A DNA stretch of 64,000 nt from Spirochaeta africana DSM 8902 (GTDB lineage Bacteria; Spirochaetota; Spirochaetia; DSM-27196; DSM-8902), in contig NC_017098.1 in NCBI RefSeq assembly GCF_000242595.2, forward strand, positions 1,860,001 to 1,924,000, read 5' to 3'. The notes beneath the pieces were generated by a model. The model saw nothing but the letters and a program-made list of their open reading frames with translations. It had not been told where the DNA came from and searched no databases. The translations under genes and the position numbers were made by a program. Within the stretch, counting starts at the first letter, position 1; the number at the start of each line of letters is the position of its first letter. Positions 25,608 to 33,137 of this stretch are shown piece by piece.

Positions 25608-26045
25608 TCATTTTTTCAGCGACATGACAATACGTTCAAGGACCTTTTTTCGGTCCAGGGGTTTGACGATGTAGTTCTTTGCGCCAATTAAAAGTGATTT
25701 TTTTACCAGATCCTGCTTGCCAAGTGCACTGATCATTACGACGCGAGCTTCTTTGTCAAACTCGATAATCTTCTCCAGCGCGGTTACGCCATCCATCTTG
25801 GGCATGGTAATATCCATGGTCACCAGGTCGATGTTCGGATACAATTCCTTGTATTTGTCAACGCCCTCAATGCCATTCGCCGCGGTGGCCACCACATTAA
25901 ACCCCTCGGAGGTTAGTATCTGGCTGATCTGCTTGGTTACAAACATTGAATCATCCACCACCAGCACCCGGTACGAATCACCCTGCTCGTTCACACCCTC
26001 GGCCTTACGCTCATTGATGCTTGGAAAATCCTGTTTTGCTTTCAT
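25608..26045 (-). CDS. cheY: Chemotaxis response regulator CheY
   Basis: CheY carries the phosphoryl signal from CheA to the flagellar motor. The 145-residue receiver has the acidic pair DD at 31-32, the phospho-acceptor Asp78 in VTMDITMPKMDG, the switch Ser106 in VMISALG and Lys128 in IVKPLD. An N-terminal extension of about 24 residues precedes the receiver fold. It is the last protein gene of the flaA-che block and matches CheY3 of Borrelia in order. An upstream GAGGGCGG stretch serves as ribosome-binding site, 12 bases after cheX. Confidence 0.93.
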   Translation of the reverse strand: MKAKQDFPSINERKAEGVNEQGDSYRVLVVDDSMFVTKQISQILTSEGFNVVATAANGIEGVDKYKELYPNIDLVTMDITMPKMDGVTALEKIIEFDKEARVVMISALGKQDLVKKSLLIGAKNYIVKPLDRKKVLERIVMSLKK

Positions 26046-26057
26046 ATACCGCCCTCG

Positions 26058-26537
26058 TTACGAAATACGTTCGCGCACAGCTACGTTTATTTCTATTTTG
26101 CCCTGCGGCAGTTCCATGGGAACAATCAAGGCTTCTACCTTGGGATCGCTGATCTCCATGTTATCACCCGTAAAGATTGCCGGCGGGGTCAAATCGAACT
26201 TGAAACCAAGATTATGCAGCTTGGTTACGGCTTGTCCGGTAATCATGTTCGCCAGCTCGGTAATGGTCGCCTTGCCCATATCGTTCAGGGAATCGATCGG
26301 ATCCATATCCATGGACTGCAGCATATGGTTTGCCACCTTTACCGCGGTATCCCTGTTCATATCAAACAGGACGCGCCCTTCTACATCACCAGCCAAACCG
26401 ATAATTGCCGCTACACCGAGTACCGGCATCGATGACGATTTCAGATAAAGCTCACCGCGCTTTACATCTACCTGCAGCACCTCTTTGAGTACATTGTATG
26501 CAGATTCAACAAAGGGGTTGATGTATTCTACTCTCAT
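26058..26537 (-). CDS. cheX: Chemotaxis phosphatase CheX
   Basis: CheX is the CheY-P phosphatase of spirochaetes and replaces CheZ. The 159-residue product shows the CheC/CheX/FliY-type repeat architecture, with the acidic-Asn helix expected at the active site (DSLNDMGKATITELANMITGQA near residues 90-110; the E..N pair is in this helix) and VAAIIGLAGDVEGRVLFDM in the first strand set. It lies between the CheW-CheR-like gene and cheY, the same order as in Borrelia and Treponema. A GGAGAGAGG ribosome-binding site precedes the ATG. Confidence 0.92.
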   Translation of the reverse strand: MRVEYINPFVESAYNVLKEVLQVDVKRGELYLKSSSMPVLGVAAIIGLAGDVEGRVLFDMNRDTAVKVANHMLQSMDMDPIDSLNDMGKATITELANMITGQAVTKLHNLGFKFDLTPPAIFTGDNMEISDPKVEALIVPMELPQGKIEINVAVRERIS

Positions 26538-26560
26538 GAACCTCTCTCCTTCTTCCTGAT

Positions 26561-27901
26561 CTACCGTTTATTGGCTGCGGATACCGCATCCTTGCCGATA
26601 TAATTCCAGCCGTCGCCGACAGGATACTCGTTTTTACCCAGAAACAATACCCCATTCGGCTTCAATTTCTCCTGAAAGCTTTCCAGCAGCGACAGCTGCT
26701 GAGATTCCGGCAGGTAAGAAAGCAGATCACGAGCCAGTATGATGTCACAGCTCGGCACGGTGCTTCCGTTGGCAATATCGCTGTACTCGAACAGGATAGC
26801 GTCACTGATCTCACTGCTGAATCCGTGGCCCTTGGTGCCTTGGGTAAGAAAATGCTGAAAATCCGGCGGCACACTGTCCTTGTCAATTGCCATGGTGGGT
26901 GCAGCACTGATAGCCATCAGATCCTTGTCGACTGCCCACACCTTTACCGCGGAGTCGGGGAATTGCTGCTTGAGCAGACACACCAGCGAATAGGTCTCGT
27001 ACCCCTTGCCACAACCCGGATTCCATACCGTAATGGTTTTCCCGGGTGACTCAGGGAGAAACCGGGCCAACTGACTGCAGTAGCCCTCTCCCCATATCTG
27101 AGCGGTATAGGGTGAATGAAAATCCCGCAGGAACTCCTGGGCATCGGTCTCACCCTCCAGCTGGATAGATACACCGGCCTCCGATCGTTCCTTCCGCCAG
27201 GCAGTATAGCGCTTTTCGACCCATTGGGAGTTAACCGGCGACACGTGAAACCCGGCAAATGTTTTCAGGGTCTCCAGCACAAAGCCTTTGTCAACATCCT
27301 CTGCTGCGGCCTGAGCATGCTTCTGCGGGGTTTGTGCGACGGGGGCGTGCTGGGGGGCCTTTTTTACGGCGGCGTCCTTCTGCCCCTCTTCCTCGTCATC
27401 CCGGCTGAATATACGCTCAACGTCCAGAATAATGTACAGCCGGTTTTCATGCTCAACCACCCCGCTGATAAACTTGATGTTTATATCACCGAAAATGGGA
27501 TGCGGGGGCTGGATAGAACCTGAGGAGATACCGACAACCTTGTCAATCTTGTCTACGACGATCCCGAGCATGTTCGACTCGAGCCGGAGAATCAATCCGT
27601 TCCTGCCGTCTTCCGGATCGGTATCATCGACTGGCAGGTTGAACATGCGCCGCAGATCGACAATAGAGATAATGTCGCCGCGGAGATTGTACACACCCTG
27701 TACAAAATGCGGTGCATTCGGCACGTAGGTGAACTGACTGTACTTGGCAATCTCCTTGACCTTCATAATATCGATACCGTAGTCTTTCCCTCCCAGAGAG
27801 AAGGTAACCATTTTGAAATCGATATGTTCGCGGTACTCGTCCTCAGCCTTGTCGATATGGCTAAGGCGGGATCGTCGTCGCTCTGTTTTCTGTACAGCCA
27901 T
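26561..27901 (-). CDS. cheW: CheW fused to a CheR-like methyltransferase domain
   Basis: The 446-residue product joins an N-terminal CheW adaptor domain (about residues 28-170: VTFSLGGKDYGIDIMKVKEI, GVYNLRGDIISIVDLR) to a C-terminal CheR-like domain (about 215-446) by a Lys/Ala/Gln-rich linker. Such CheW-CheR-like fusions are known in Treponema and Borrelia, where they help link CheA into curved receptor arrays. The SAM loop reads WNPGCGKGYETYSL where true CheR has a GCSTGEEPYS-type loop, so methyltransfer activity is uncertain. It ends 23 bases before cheX and starts four bases after cheA. Confidence 0.92.
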   Translation of the reverse strand: MAVQKTERRRSRLSHIDKAEDEYREHIDFKMVTFSLGGKDYGIDIMKVKEIAKYSQFTYVPNAPHFVQGVYNLRGDIISIVDLRRMFNLPVDDTDPEDGRNGLILRLESNMLGIVVDKIDKVVGISSGSIQPPHPIFGDINIKFISGVVEHENRLYIILDVERIFSRDDEEEGQKDAAVKKAPQHAPVAQTPQKHAQAAAEDVDKGFVLETLKTFAGFHVSPVNSQWVEKRYTAWRKERSEAGVSIQLEGETDAQEFLRDFHSPYTAQIWGEGYCSQLARFLPESPGKTITVWNPGCGKGYETYSLVCLLKQQFPDSAVKVWAVDKDLMAISAAPTMAIDKDSVPPDFQHFLTQGTKGHGFSSEISDAILFEYSDIANGSTVPSCDIILARDLLSYLPESQQLSLLESFQEKLKPNGVLFLGKNEYPVGDGWNYIGKDAVSAANKR

Positions 27902-27904
27902 GAT

Positions 27905-30325
27905 CTACCCTTCCGTCGTGGTTTGCCGAATATTACGCAGCTCTTTTTCCTGCTGCAGCCCCAAATCAAGCAGCTGACTTACATCGATTATCAGTGACAC
28001 CGTTCCGTCGCCGGTAATGTTGGCACCGGCAATCCCCGGAACATTGGTGTAATGGTCACGCAGCGGTTTGATAACCACATCCTCTTCGCCGATGAGTTGA
28101 TCCACCACAAGTCCCATGCGCTTGTCGCCGCTGCCTACGATTACTACGAAGTGGTACTCCTTCTCCTCGGAAGAATCTATCTTGAACAACCTATTCAGGC
28201 GTAGCAGAGAGACAACATCCTCACGAACGTTAAACACCTCGTAGTTATCGATCATCTTGATATCACTGGGCTTGATGCGGTGACTGTCGATAACCGATGT
28301 GATTGGTATGGCATACATCTCGCTGCCAACCCGTACCAGCAATCCCTGAATGATTGCCAGGGTCAGTGGTATCTTGATAATGAACCTGGACCCCTGTCCG
28401 CGCGAGGACTGGACGGTCACATTACCATTGAGTTTTTCAATCTGGCGTTTGACGACATCAAGACCGACCCCCCGTCCGGAGATATTGGTGATCTCGCGTG
28501 CAGTGGAAAAACCGGGATCAAAAATCAGATTGAAGGCTTCAACATCGGATAATACCTTGCTGGGATGGATAACCCCCCGGTCAATAGCCTTTTTCCTGAT
28601 TGATTCGACATCAATGCCGCTGCCGTCATCGGAAATTTCAATCAGGATCATGTTTCCTTCATTGCTGGCGCGCAGCTTGACATGTCCCTGTTCGGTTTTC
28701 CCGGCACTCACTCGATCCTGCGGTGACTCGATACCATGATCTATGCTGTTGCGTACGCAATGGATCAATGGATCTAGCAGATCCTCGATTACCGACTTGT
28801 CAAGCTCGGTATCCTCACCCTCGATTTCAAGTTCAATCTTCTTGTTCAGACTGCGACTGAGGTCGCGGACCAGCCGCGGGAACCGGCTGAAAATCTGGCT
28901 GATCGGCACCATCCTGATGCGCATAACCCCTTCCTGCAGCTCACTGGTGATCCTGCCGAGATTCTGCGAGGTATTGCGGAACTTACCCACGGTTGTCTTG
29001 TACTGACTTTCGTAGGTGTCAAACATGCTGTACAGGCCGCCGAAACGTTCCTGTATCTCACGCTTTACGTCTTTGATGGTTTCACCGTTCTGCAGTCGTT
29101 CCAGGTATCCCGGCATGGCATCAAAGAGTTCTTTTACCAACTCCCGGTACTGACTGGTAGTGGACTGGAGATTGCCCAGTGTCTCGCCAAACTCCGAGCT
29201 TATCTGATTAAAGGAAGCCTTGTTTATTACCGTCTCACTGACCAGATTCAGCAGATTATCGATACGTCGACTGTCTACTCGAAGGATACTCCCGGTAACA
29301 GAGGATGATTTCCGGTCGGTGTTTCTGGCTGCCGGATCAGCCTCCTCGGACTCAGCCTGGGACTGCTGCAGCTGCTGCTCGACACTGATTTCCCCGGACT
29401 GATCAGTCTCTACTGCGGCGGCGGAAGCAGATGGTGAGGCAGAGGTTGCAGCCCCAGCTGTCTGATCGCGATGAGCAGGGGATGGCTCGGCTGCGACTGG
29501 CGTCTGTACATTGCTGTCTGCAGACTGCGCAGCGCTTACCAGCTCAACCTCAGATCCCAGGGTTACATCGGGAAGACGCACTGCTGAGGCAATTTCATCG
29601 GGGGTGCTGCCGGAGGCAAGATAGTAAACAACCTGTGGGAAAAATACATCCTCGTACAGCTGCTCGAATTCCGGTTCGGTTTTCAGGACCTGGCCGAACC
29701 CTTTCAGCGCTGCAAAAACCTGAATACCGCCAACCGTGTTCATAGGGTTGTCTTCATCGAAGCTCACGGTAATTCGATATGCCTGCTGTCCGGACTCAAG
29801 ATTTTCAAGGATTTCGTTGGCAGCGGTTTCATCCATACCCGCTACCGGTGTGCTGGCGGTCGCTGACGCAGCTGGTGCGGATGCCGGAGCACCGTTGACA
29901 GCGCCCTTGCTGCTGGTGGTGACGGCCTCGCCATAAGCATATGACTTTAATGCGGCTGTCAAAGACCCGATATCTTCGCGAAAAACATCCCCTTGCCGGC
30001 GACTCTCGATCATTTCCTTGATCACATCTATGGCAGCCAGCAGATTGTCCACCAGATCTGATGTTACCTTTACCGTCCCGCTGCGAATTTCATCCAGCAG
30101 GTCTTCAAGGATATGGGTAAAGGAAGTCAGTTCATCCATCTGCACCGTAGCAGAGGCACCCTTCAGGGTATGAGTAGCGCGAAAGATTTCGTCGATAGCA
30201 TCGGAGTTCCCCGCGTCGCTTTCCAGCACCAGTATGTTTTGCTCCAGCAACTCAATCTGACTCTCTGCCTCTACAAAAAAATCCTTAAGCAGCTCATCGT
30301 TGTTCGGGTCTAAATAGTCGCTCAT
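27905..30325 (-). CDS. cheA: Chemotaxis histidine kinase CheA
   Basis: CheA is the central chemotaxis kinase. Domains in order: Hpt with phospho-acceptor His52 in ATHTLKGASATV; a long linker with a P2-like middle region and an Ala/Ser/Gln-rich stretch (about 140-350); a dimerisation domain (about 355-480); the ATPase with HCVRNSIDHGIESP (N box), ISDDGSGID (G1) and GRGVGLDVVKR (G2); and the CheW-like P5 domain (about 670-806). Length is 806 residues. The first bases overlap a TATAAT-like stretch directly before the ATG; a better promoter lies 9-37 bases upstream. It heads the cheA-cheW-cheX-cheY group and follows flaA, as in Borrelia. Confidence 0.96.
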   Translation of the reverse strand: MSDYLDPNNDELLKDFFVEAESQIELLEQNILVLESDAGNSDAIDEIFRATHTLKGASATVQMDELTSFTHILEDLLDEIRSGTVKVTSDLVDNLLAAIDVIKEMIESRRQGDVFREDIGSLTAALKSYAYGEAVTTSSKGAVNGAPASAPAASATASTPVAGMDETAANEILENLESGQQAYRITVSFDEDNPMNTVGGIQVFAALKGFGQVLKTEPEFEQLYEDVFFPQVVYYLASGSTPDEIASAVRLPDVTLGSEVELVSAAQSADSNVQTPVAAEPSPAHRDQTAGAATSASPSASAAAVETDQSGEISVEQQLQQSQAESEEADPAARNTDRKSSSVTGSILRVDSRRIDNLLNLVSETVINKASFNQISSEFGETLGNLQSTTSQYRELVKELFDAMPGYLERLQNGETIKDVKREIQERFGGLYSMFDTYESQYKTTVGKFRNTSQNLGRITSELQEGVMRIRMVPISQIFSRFPRLVRDLSRSLNKKIELEIEGEDTELDKSVIEDLLDPLIHCVRNSIDHGIESPQDRVSAGKTEQGHVKLRASNEGNMILIEISDDGSGIDVESIRKKAIDRGVIHPSKVLSDVEAFNLIFDPGFSTAREITNISGRGVGLDVVKRQIEKLNGNVTVQSSRGQGSRFIIKIPLTLAIIQGLLVRVGSEMYAIPITSVIDSHRIKPSDIKMIDNYEVFNVREDVVSLLRLNRLFKIDSSEEKEYHFVVIVGSGDKRMGLVVDQLIGEEDVVIKPLRDHYTNVPGIAGANITGDGTVSLIIDVSQLLDLGLQQEKELRNIRQTTTEG

Positions 30326-30333
30326 ATTATATG

Positions 30334-30362
30334 ATTCTCTTACTAATACAGCTATAAGTCAA
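30334..30362 (-). promoter_or_regulatory. Possible promoter of the che operon
   Basis: On the minus strand TTGACT (30357-30362) is followed after 17 bases by GAGAAT (30334-30339), which differs from the consensus at two positions. It lies between the flaA terminator and the cheA start, which is where a separate che promoter would be needed. Confidence 0.35.
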
Positions 30363-30374
30363 GATTGAGTCTTC

Positions 30375-30408
30375 AAAAAAAAAGCATCCGGAACAGAGTC
30401 CCGGATGC
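30375..30408 (-). terminator. Rho-independent terminator behind flaA
   Basis: On the minus strand GCATCCGG (30401-30408) pairs with CCGGATGC (30384-30391) around a nine-base loop and is followed by nine T residues (30375-30383). It ends the flaA transcript before cheA and would give flaA a much higher level than the che genes if read-through is partial. Confidence 0.88.
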
Positions 30409-30450
30409 CGTCTGATATCATTGGATATCGGTCAATCACCGAACAGCGAC

Positions 30451-31455
30451 TTAGATGTCATCGTCCTCGTCAGTGTGCAGGCGACGCTCCTCGATGAAGC
30501 GAAGAACCTGAATCTCGCCCAGTCGGCTGATCTCTGCCTGCCGGCGCTCGGCTTCACGCTCGCTGAGAATACCCCAGATCTGCTCATCCTCGAAATCACG
30601 CTCCAGATCCAGTACAGCACGGTCGAAGGTCAGGGTAACATCCTTGATATAGGTGATAAAGTCCCCGCCTACGGCATTGGCATCGCGGTAGATGCGGAAG
30701 CCGACCAGCTTCTGGTACGGCGTCAGATTCGGGTACAACGGCAGTCGGCGCAGGTCGCGGTCACGGACGTCGGACAGGTAGTTCGGGTTTCGCCAGGTCA
30801 TTGTCCGCCATCCGTCAAAGTTCAGGTAGCCCATGAAGTAATCACGGGTGCGGCCAGTCTGATCCTCCATAACCACGCTGAATCCGTGCGGAAAGTTCAG
30901 CCCGTGGATGTTCACCTCGATCTCTTTCAGGACACCGACGTTTTTTACGACACCAAGATTGTCGAATTTGCGTCCCCGTCCCACTTCGTCCTGGGGAACA
31001 ATCAGATTACCGTCGGCATCCAGCTCCTCGGCATCCATGTAGGCAGGAATGCTGAAGGGAGGACGAATCTCGGCATAAGCATTATGATTCATGGATGGGA
31101 AATGTACCCGAACACCCATTACGGTTTCGTTCTCGTACCGGGAGGCACCTTCGCGTACCGGGGCTTCTCGGACAAACGAGTTGGCCATGGTGCGGGGGTT
31201 CCGCGAAGAAGACGACAGAACGACTTCCCAGTTCTCGATGGCAAGCGAACTCTTCATCAGCGCAAGCTCATCCTCGGTGAAGCTGGCCCCTGCTACATCG
31301 CTGTAGTCAAGCAGCGTAGCTTCGTGATCAGTCGGCTGATCTGCCGGCCAGTTCGGTACAAGTTCTGCAAAATCGATGAGAACCTGTCGTTCAGCGAAAG
31401 CTGTCGTGCTTACCAGCACGAGCAGAATAGTGATGAGAGTGAAAATGCGTTTCAT
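30451..31455 (-). CDS. flaA: Flagellar filament outer layer (sheath) protein FlaA
   Basis: FlaA forms the sheath around the FlaB core of the periplasmic flagella. The 334-residue protein has a signal peptide (MKRIFTLITILLVLVSTTAFA) and the family's conserved central segments, such as VKNVGVLKEIEVNIHGLNFPHGFSV and YFMGYLNFDGWRTMTWRNPNYL; the C-terminal tail is charged and helical (residues 290-334). A consensus promoter, an AAAGGAG ribosome-binding site and a strong terminator surround it, all signs of high expression. It sits between the amidase/GerMN pair and cheA, as in Borrelia. Confidence 0.94.
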   Translation of the reverse strand: MKRIFTLITILLVLVSTTAFAERQVLIDFAELVPNWPADQPTDHEATLLDYSDVAGASFTEDELALMKSSLAIENWEVVLSSSSRNPRTMANSFVREAPVREGASRYENETVMGVRVHFPSMNHNAYAEIRPPFSIPAYMDAEELDADGNLIVPQDEVGRGRKFDNLGVVKNVGVLKEIEVNIHGLNFPHGFSVVMEDQTGRTRDYFMGYLNFDGWRTMTWRNPNYLSDVRDRDLRRLPLYPNLTPYQKLVGFRIYRDANAVGGDFITYIKDVTLTFDRAVLDLERDFEDEQIWGILSEREAERRQAEISRLGEIQVLRFIEERRLHTDEDDDI

Positions 31456-31507
31456 CCCGTACTCCTTTGTTTGGTTACCCTATTGTTCTCCAGGTCGTGT
31501 ATTTCAA

Positions 31508-31535
31508 ATTATACGCACCCAATTCCGTTTGTCAA
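31508..31535 (-). promoter_or_regulatory. Consensus sigma70 promoter of flaA
   Basis: On the minus strand TTGACA (31530-31535) and TATAAT (31508-31513), both perfect consensus boxes, are 16 bases apart. A leader of about 45 bases and the ribosome-binding site AAAGGAG (31462-31468) follow. This is the strongest promoter in the window and fits housekeeping-sigma control of spirochaete flaA. Confidence 0.85.
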
Positions 31536-31585
31536 TGAAAAAACCAGTTCACCGGCCTTTTTCACTGACTGCAACCTATTGCAGT

Positions 31586-32089
31586 CTAATTCAGAACAAA
31601 CGGATCTGCAAATGGAATTTGTCCGTTTACCGTAATTATTATCTCTTTGACAAATGGAAAGTTATAGTTGATGCTCCGCTTTAATGCCTGTTCGGCATCG
31701 GCAAAGCCGAGATTGGTGTCCTGCTGCTTCAACAACCGCTCGGCATCAAAATCCATATAGAGCACACCGCGACGCAACAGCAGCGACCGCAGCTCGGTGC
31801 CGCGCGAGAATACCCGCCCCTTCTCGACCGACATCGGTCCCAGCAGGATCTCTTCGACAACCCGGGAAACCCGCTGTTCCCGTGTGCCACTGTGGGGAAC
31901 GGCTCTGGGCTCGCCGGAAATACCGGTCCTGACCGCTCCGGGAAAGAACAGCACCAGCTCCTGATAGGCAGGACGAAACGCTGCCCACACTCCGATGCTG
32001 ATAATGATCAACAGCAGCAGCAAGGCCACAGAGGGCTGCACCAGGCGGCGATTGATCTCTGGCAGATTAATAGCTTTTGATAAACTCAT
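31586..32089 (-). CDS. GerMN domain membrane-anchored protein
   Basis: The 167-residue product has a short cytoplasmic N terminus, one membrane helix (VALLLLLIIISIGVWAAF, about residues 21-38) and an external GerMN-type domain (about 45-165; VSRVVEEILLGP, LRSLLLRRGVLYMDFDAERLL, INYNFPFVKEIIITVNGQIP). GerMN domains occur in cell-wall-linked lipoproteins and germination proteins and are thought to bind or organise envelope components. It overlaps the amidase gene by 23 bases, so the two probably act together in peptidoglycan turnover around the periplasmic flagella. The same pair lies before flaA in Borrelia, as I recall it. Confidence 0.82.
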   Translation of the reverse strand: MSLSKAINLPEINRRLVQPSVALLLLLIIISIGVWAAFRPAYQELVLFFPGAVRTGISGEPRAVPHSGTREQRVSRVVEEILLGPMSVEKGRVFSRGTELRSLLLRRGVLYMDFDAERLLKQQDTNLGFADAEQALKRSINYNFPFVKEIIITVNGQIPFADPFVLN

Positions 32090-33137
32090 TCAGGCCATTA
32101 TAGATTCCCTCTGCAATCTCCTGCAAGTAGGCAGAATCCTGCAAACGACGGAATTCTTCGCTGTTGGTAAGAAAACCGATCTCCACCAGAACCGATGGCA
32201 TGTGAGCCCCGCGCACCACGGCAAAGGTTTCCTGTTTCAGCCCTCTGTTGGGAACCCCGCTGCCAAGCTGGCCTTCCAGTCCGGACAGGATGTGCCGACC
32301 CAGCAGAATACTCTGAATCGTCAGCTCCTCCTCCATCATGGTATTGAGGATCGGGACAATCTCCTCTGAACCGCGGTAATCTGCCTCGGTAATCAGTGTT
32401 CGGCGGAATTCCGGCGGCAGATACCATACCTCAAAGCCCTGTGCGCGGGTATTGATACTGGCATTGGCGTGGATAGAAACAAACAGGGTTGAATCATTGG
32501 CGCCGGCGGCAACATCATTTGCCATCTCATAGCGGTCTATCAGCTCGATATATCGATCATCCTCACGGGACATGACGATATCAATTTCGGGATTCCGCTG
32601 ACGCAGCAGCCGGGCCAGCCGTAGTGATACATCGAGAACCACATCCTTTTCCCGCAGCTCCATCGGGGTACCGTCGACGGTATGACGTCCGATAGCACCG
32701 GGGTCCTTGCCGCCATGCCCCGGATCTATGAACACCGTCGAGATACGGCCCGGCGGCTGCTCGGCCGGGGGCGGAAACAGGCGCTCAATGATCTCTCGTG
32801 TTTCCGGGGTCACCAGTAGACCGCCCTGACTGTCCCAGGAGACAGGGTCAATCGGTATGGTGCGCTGGTAGTTGACCGCAGCAAACGGCACCCCCGGGAA
32901 GAACCCCAGATAGGTATCCCCTCGAACCAGGGTACCCCGGGAACTGACGGCGTCCCACTGCAGCTGCAGATCCAGTTCCTCGGCCACCTGCAGCAGAGGC
33001 ACGGAACCGGCGTGCAGCAATTGAGGCAGCAGCAGCACAGCTGCACAGCACAACAGTAGACGCGCTGCAGTCGTAGAAAAACCGGTATGGCTATGTACAG
33101 ATCTATTTGCGGTCTTCACTTTTTGACCTATCGGCAT
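32067..33137 (-). CDS. N-acetylmuramoyl-L-alanine amidase (Amidase_3)
   Basis: This exported zinc amidase cuts the bond between muramic acid and the peptide stem. All ligands are visible: His in VFIDPGHGGKDPGA, Glu in ELREKDVVLDVSLRL, His in FVSIHANAS and the catalytic Glu in VLVEIGFLTN. The N-terminal region (about residues 50-130) is an uncharacterised domain after a signal sequence (ARLLLCCAAVLLLPQLLHAG). I give ATG 33135-33137, overlapping the ATP-grasp gene; the GTG at 33117-33119 has a better-placed AGG and may be the true start. It is likely involved in daughter-cell separation or wall remodelling. Confidence 0.9.
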   Translation of the reverse strand: MPIGQKVKTANRSVHSHTGFSTTAARLLLCCAAVLLLPQLLHAGSVPLLQVAEELDLQLQWDAVSSRGTLVRGDTYLGFFPGVPFAAVNYQRTIPIDPVSWDSQGGLLVTPETREIIERLFPPPAEQPPGRISTVFIDPGHGGKDPGAIGRHTVDGTPMELREKDVVLDVSLRLARLLRQRNPEIDIVMSREDDRYIELIDRYEMANDVAAGANDSTLFVSIHANASINTRAQGFEVWYLPPEFRRTLITEADYRGSEEIVPILNTMMEEELTIQSILLGRHILSGLEGQLGSGVPNRGLKQETFAVVRGAHMPSVLVEIGFLTNSEEFRRLQDSAYLQEIAEGIYNGLNEFIKSY

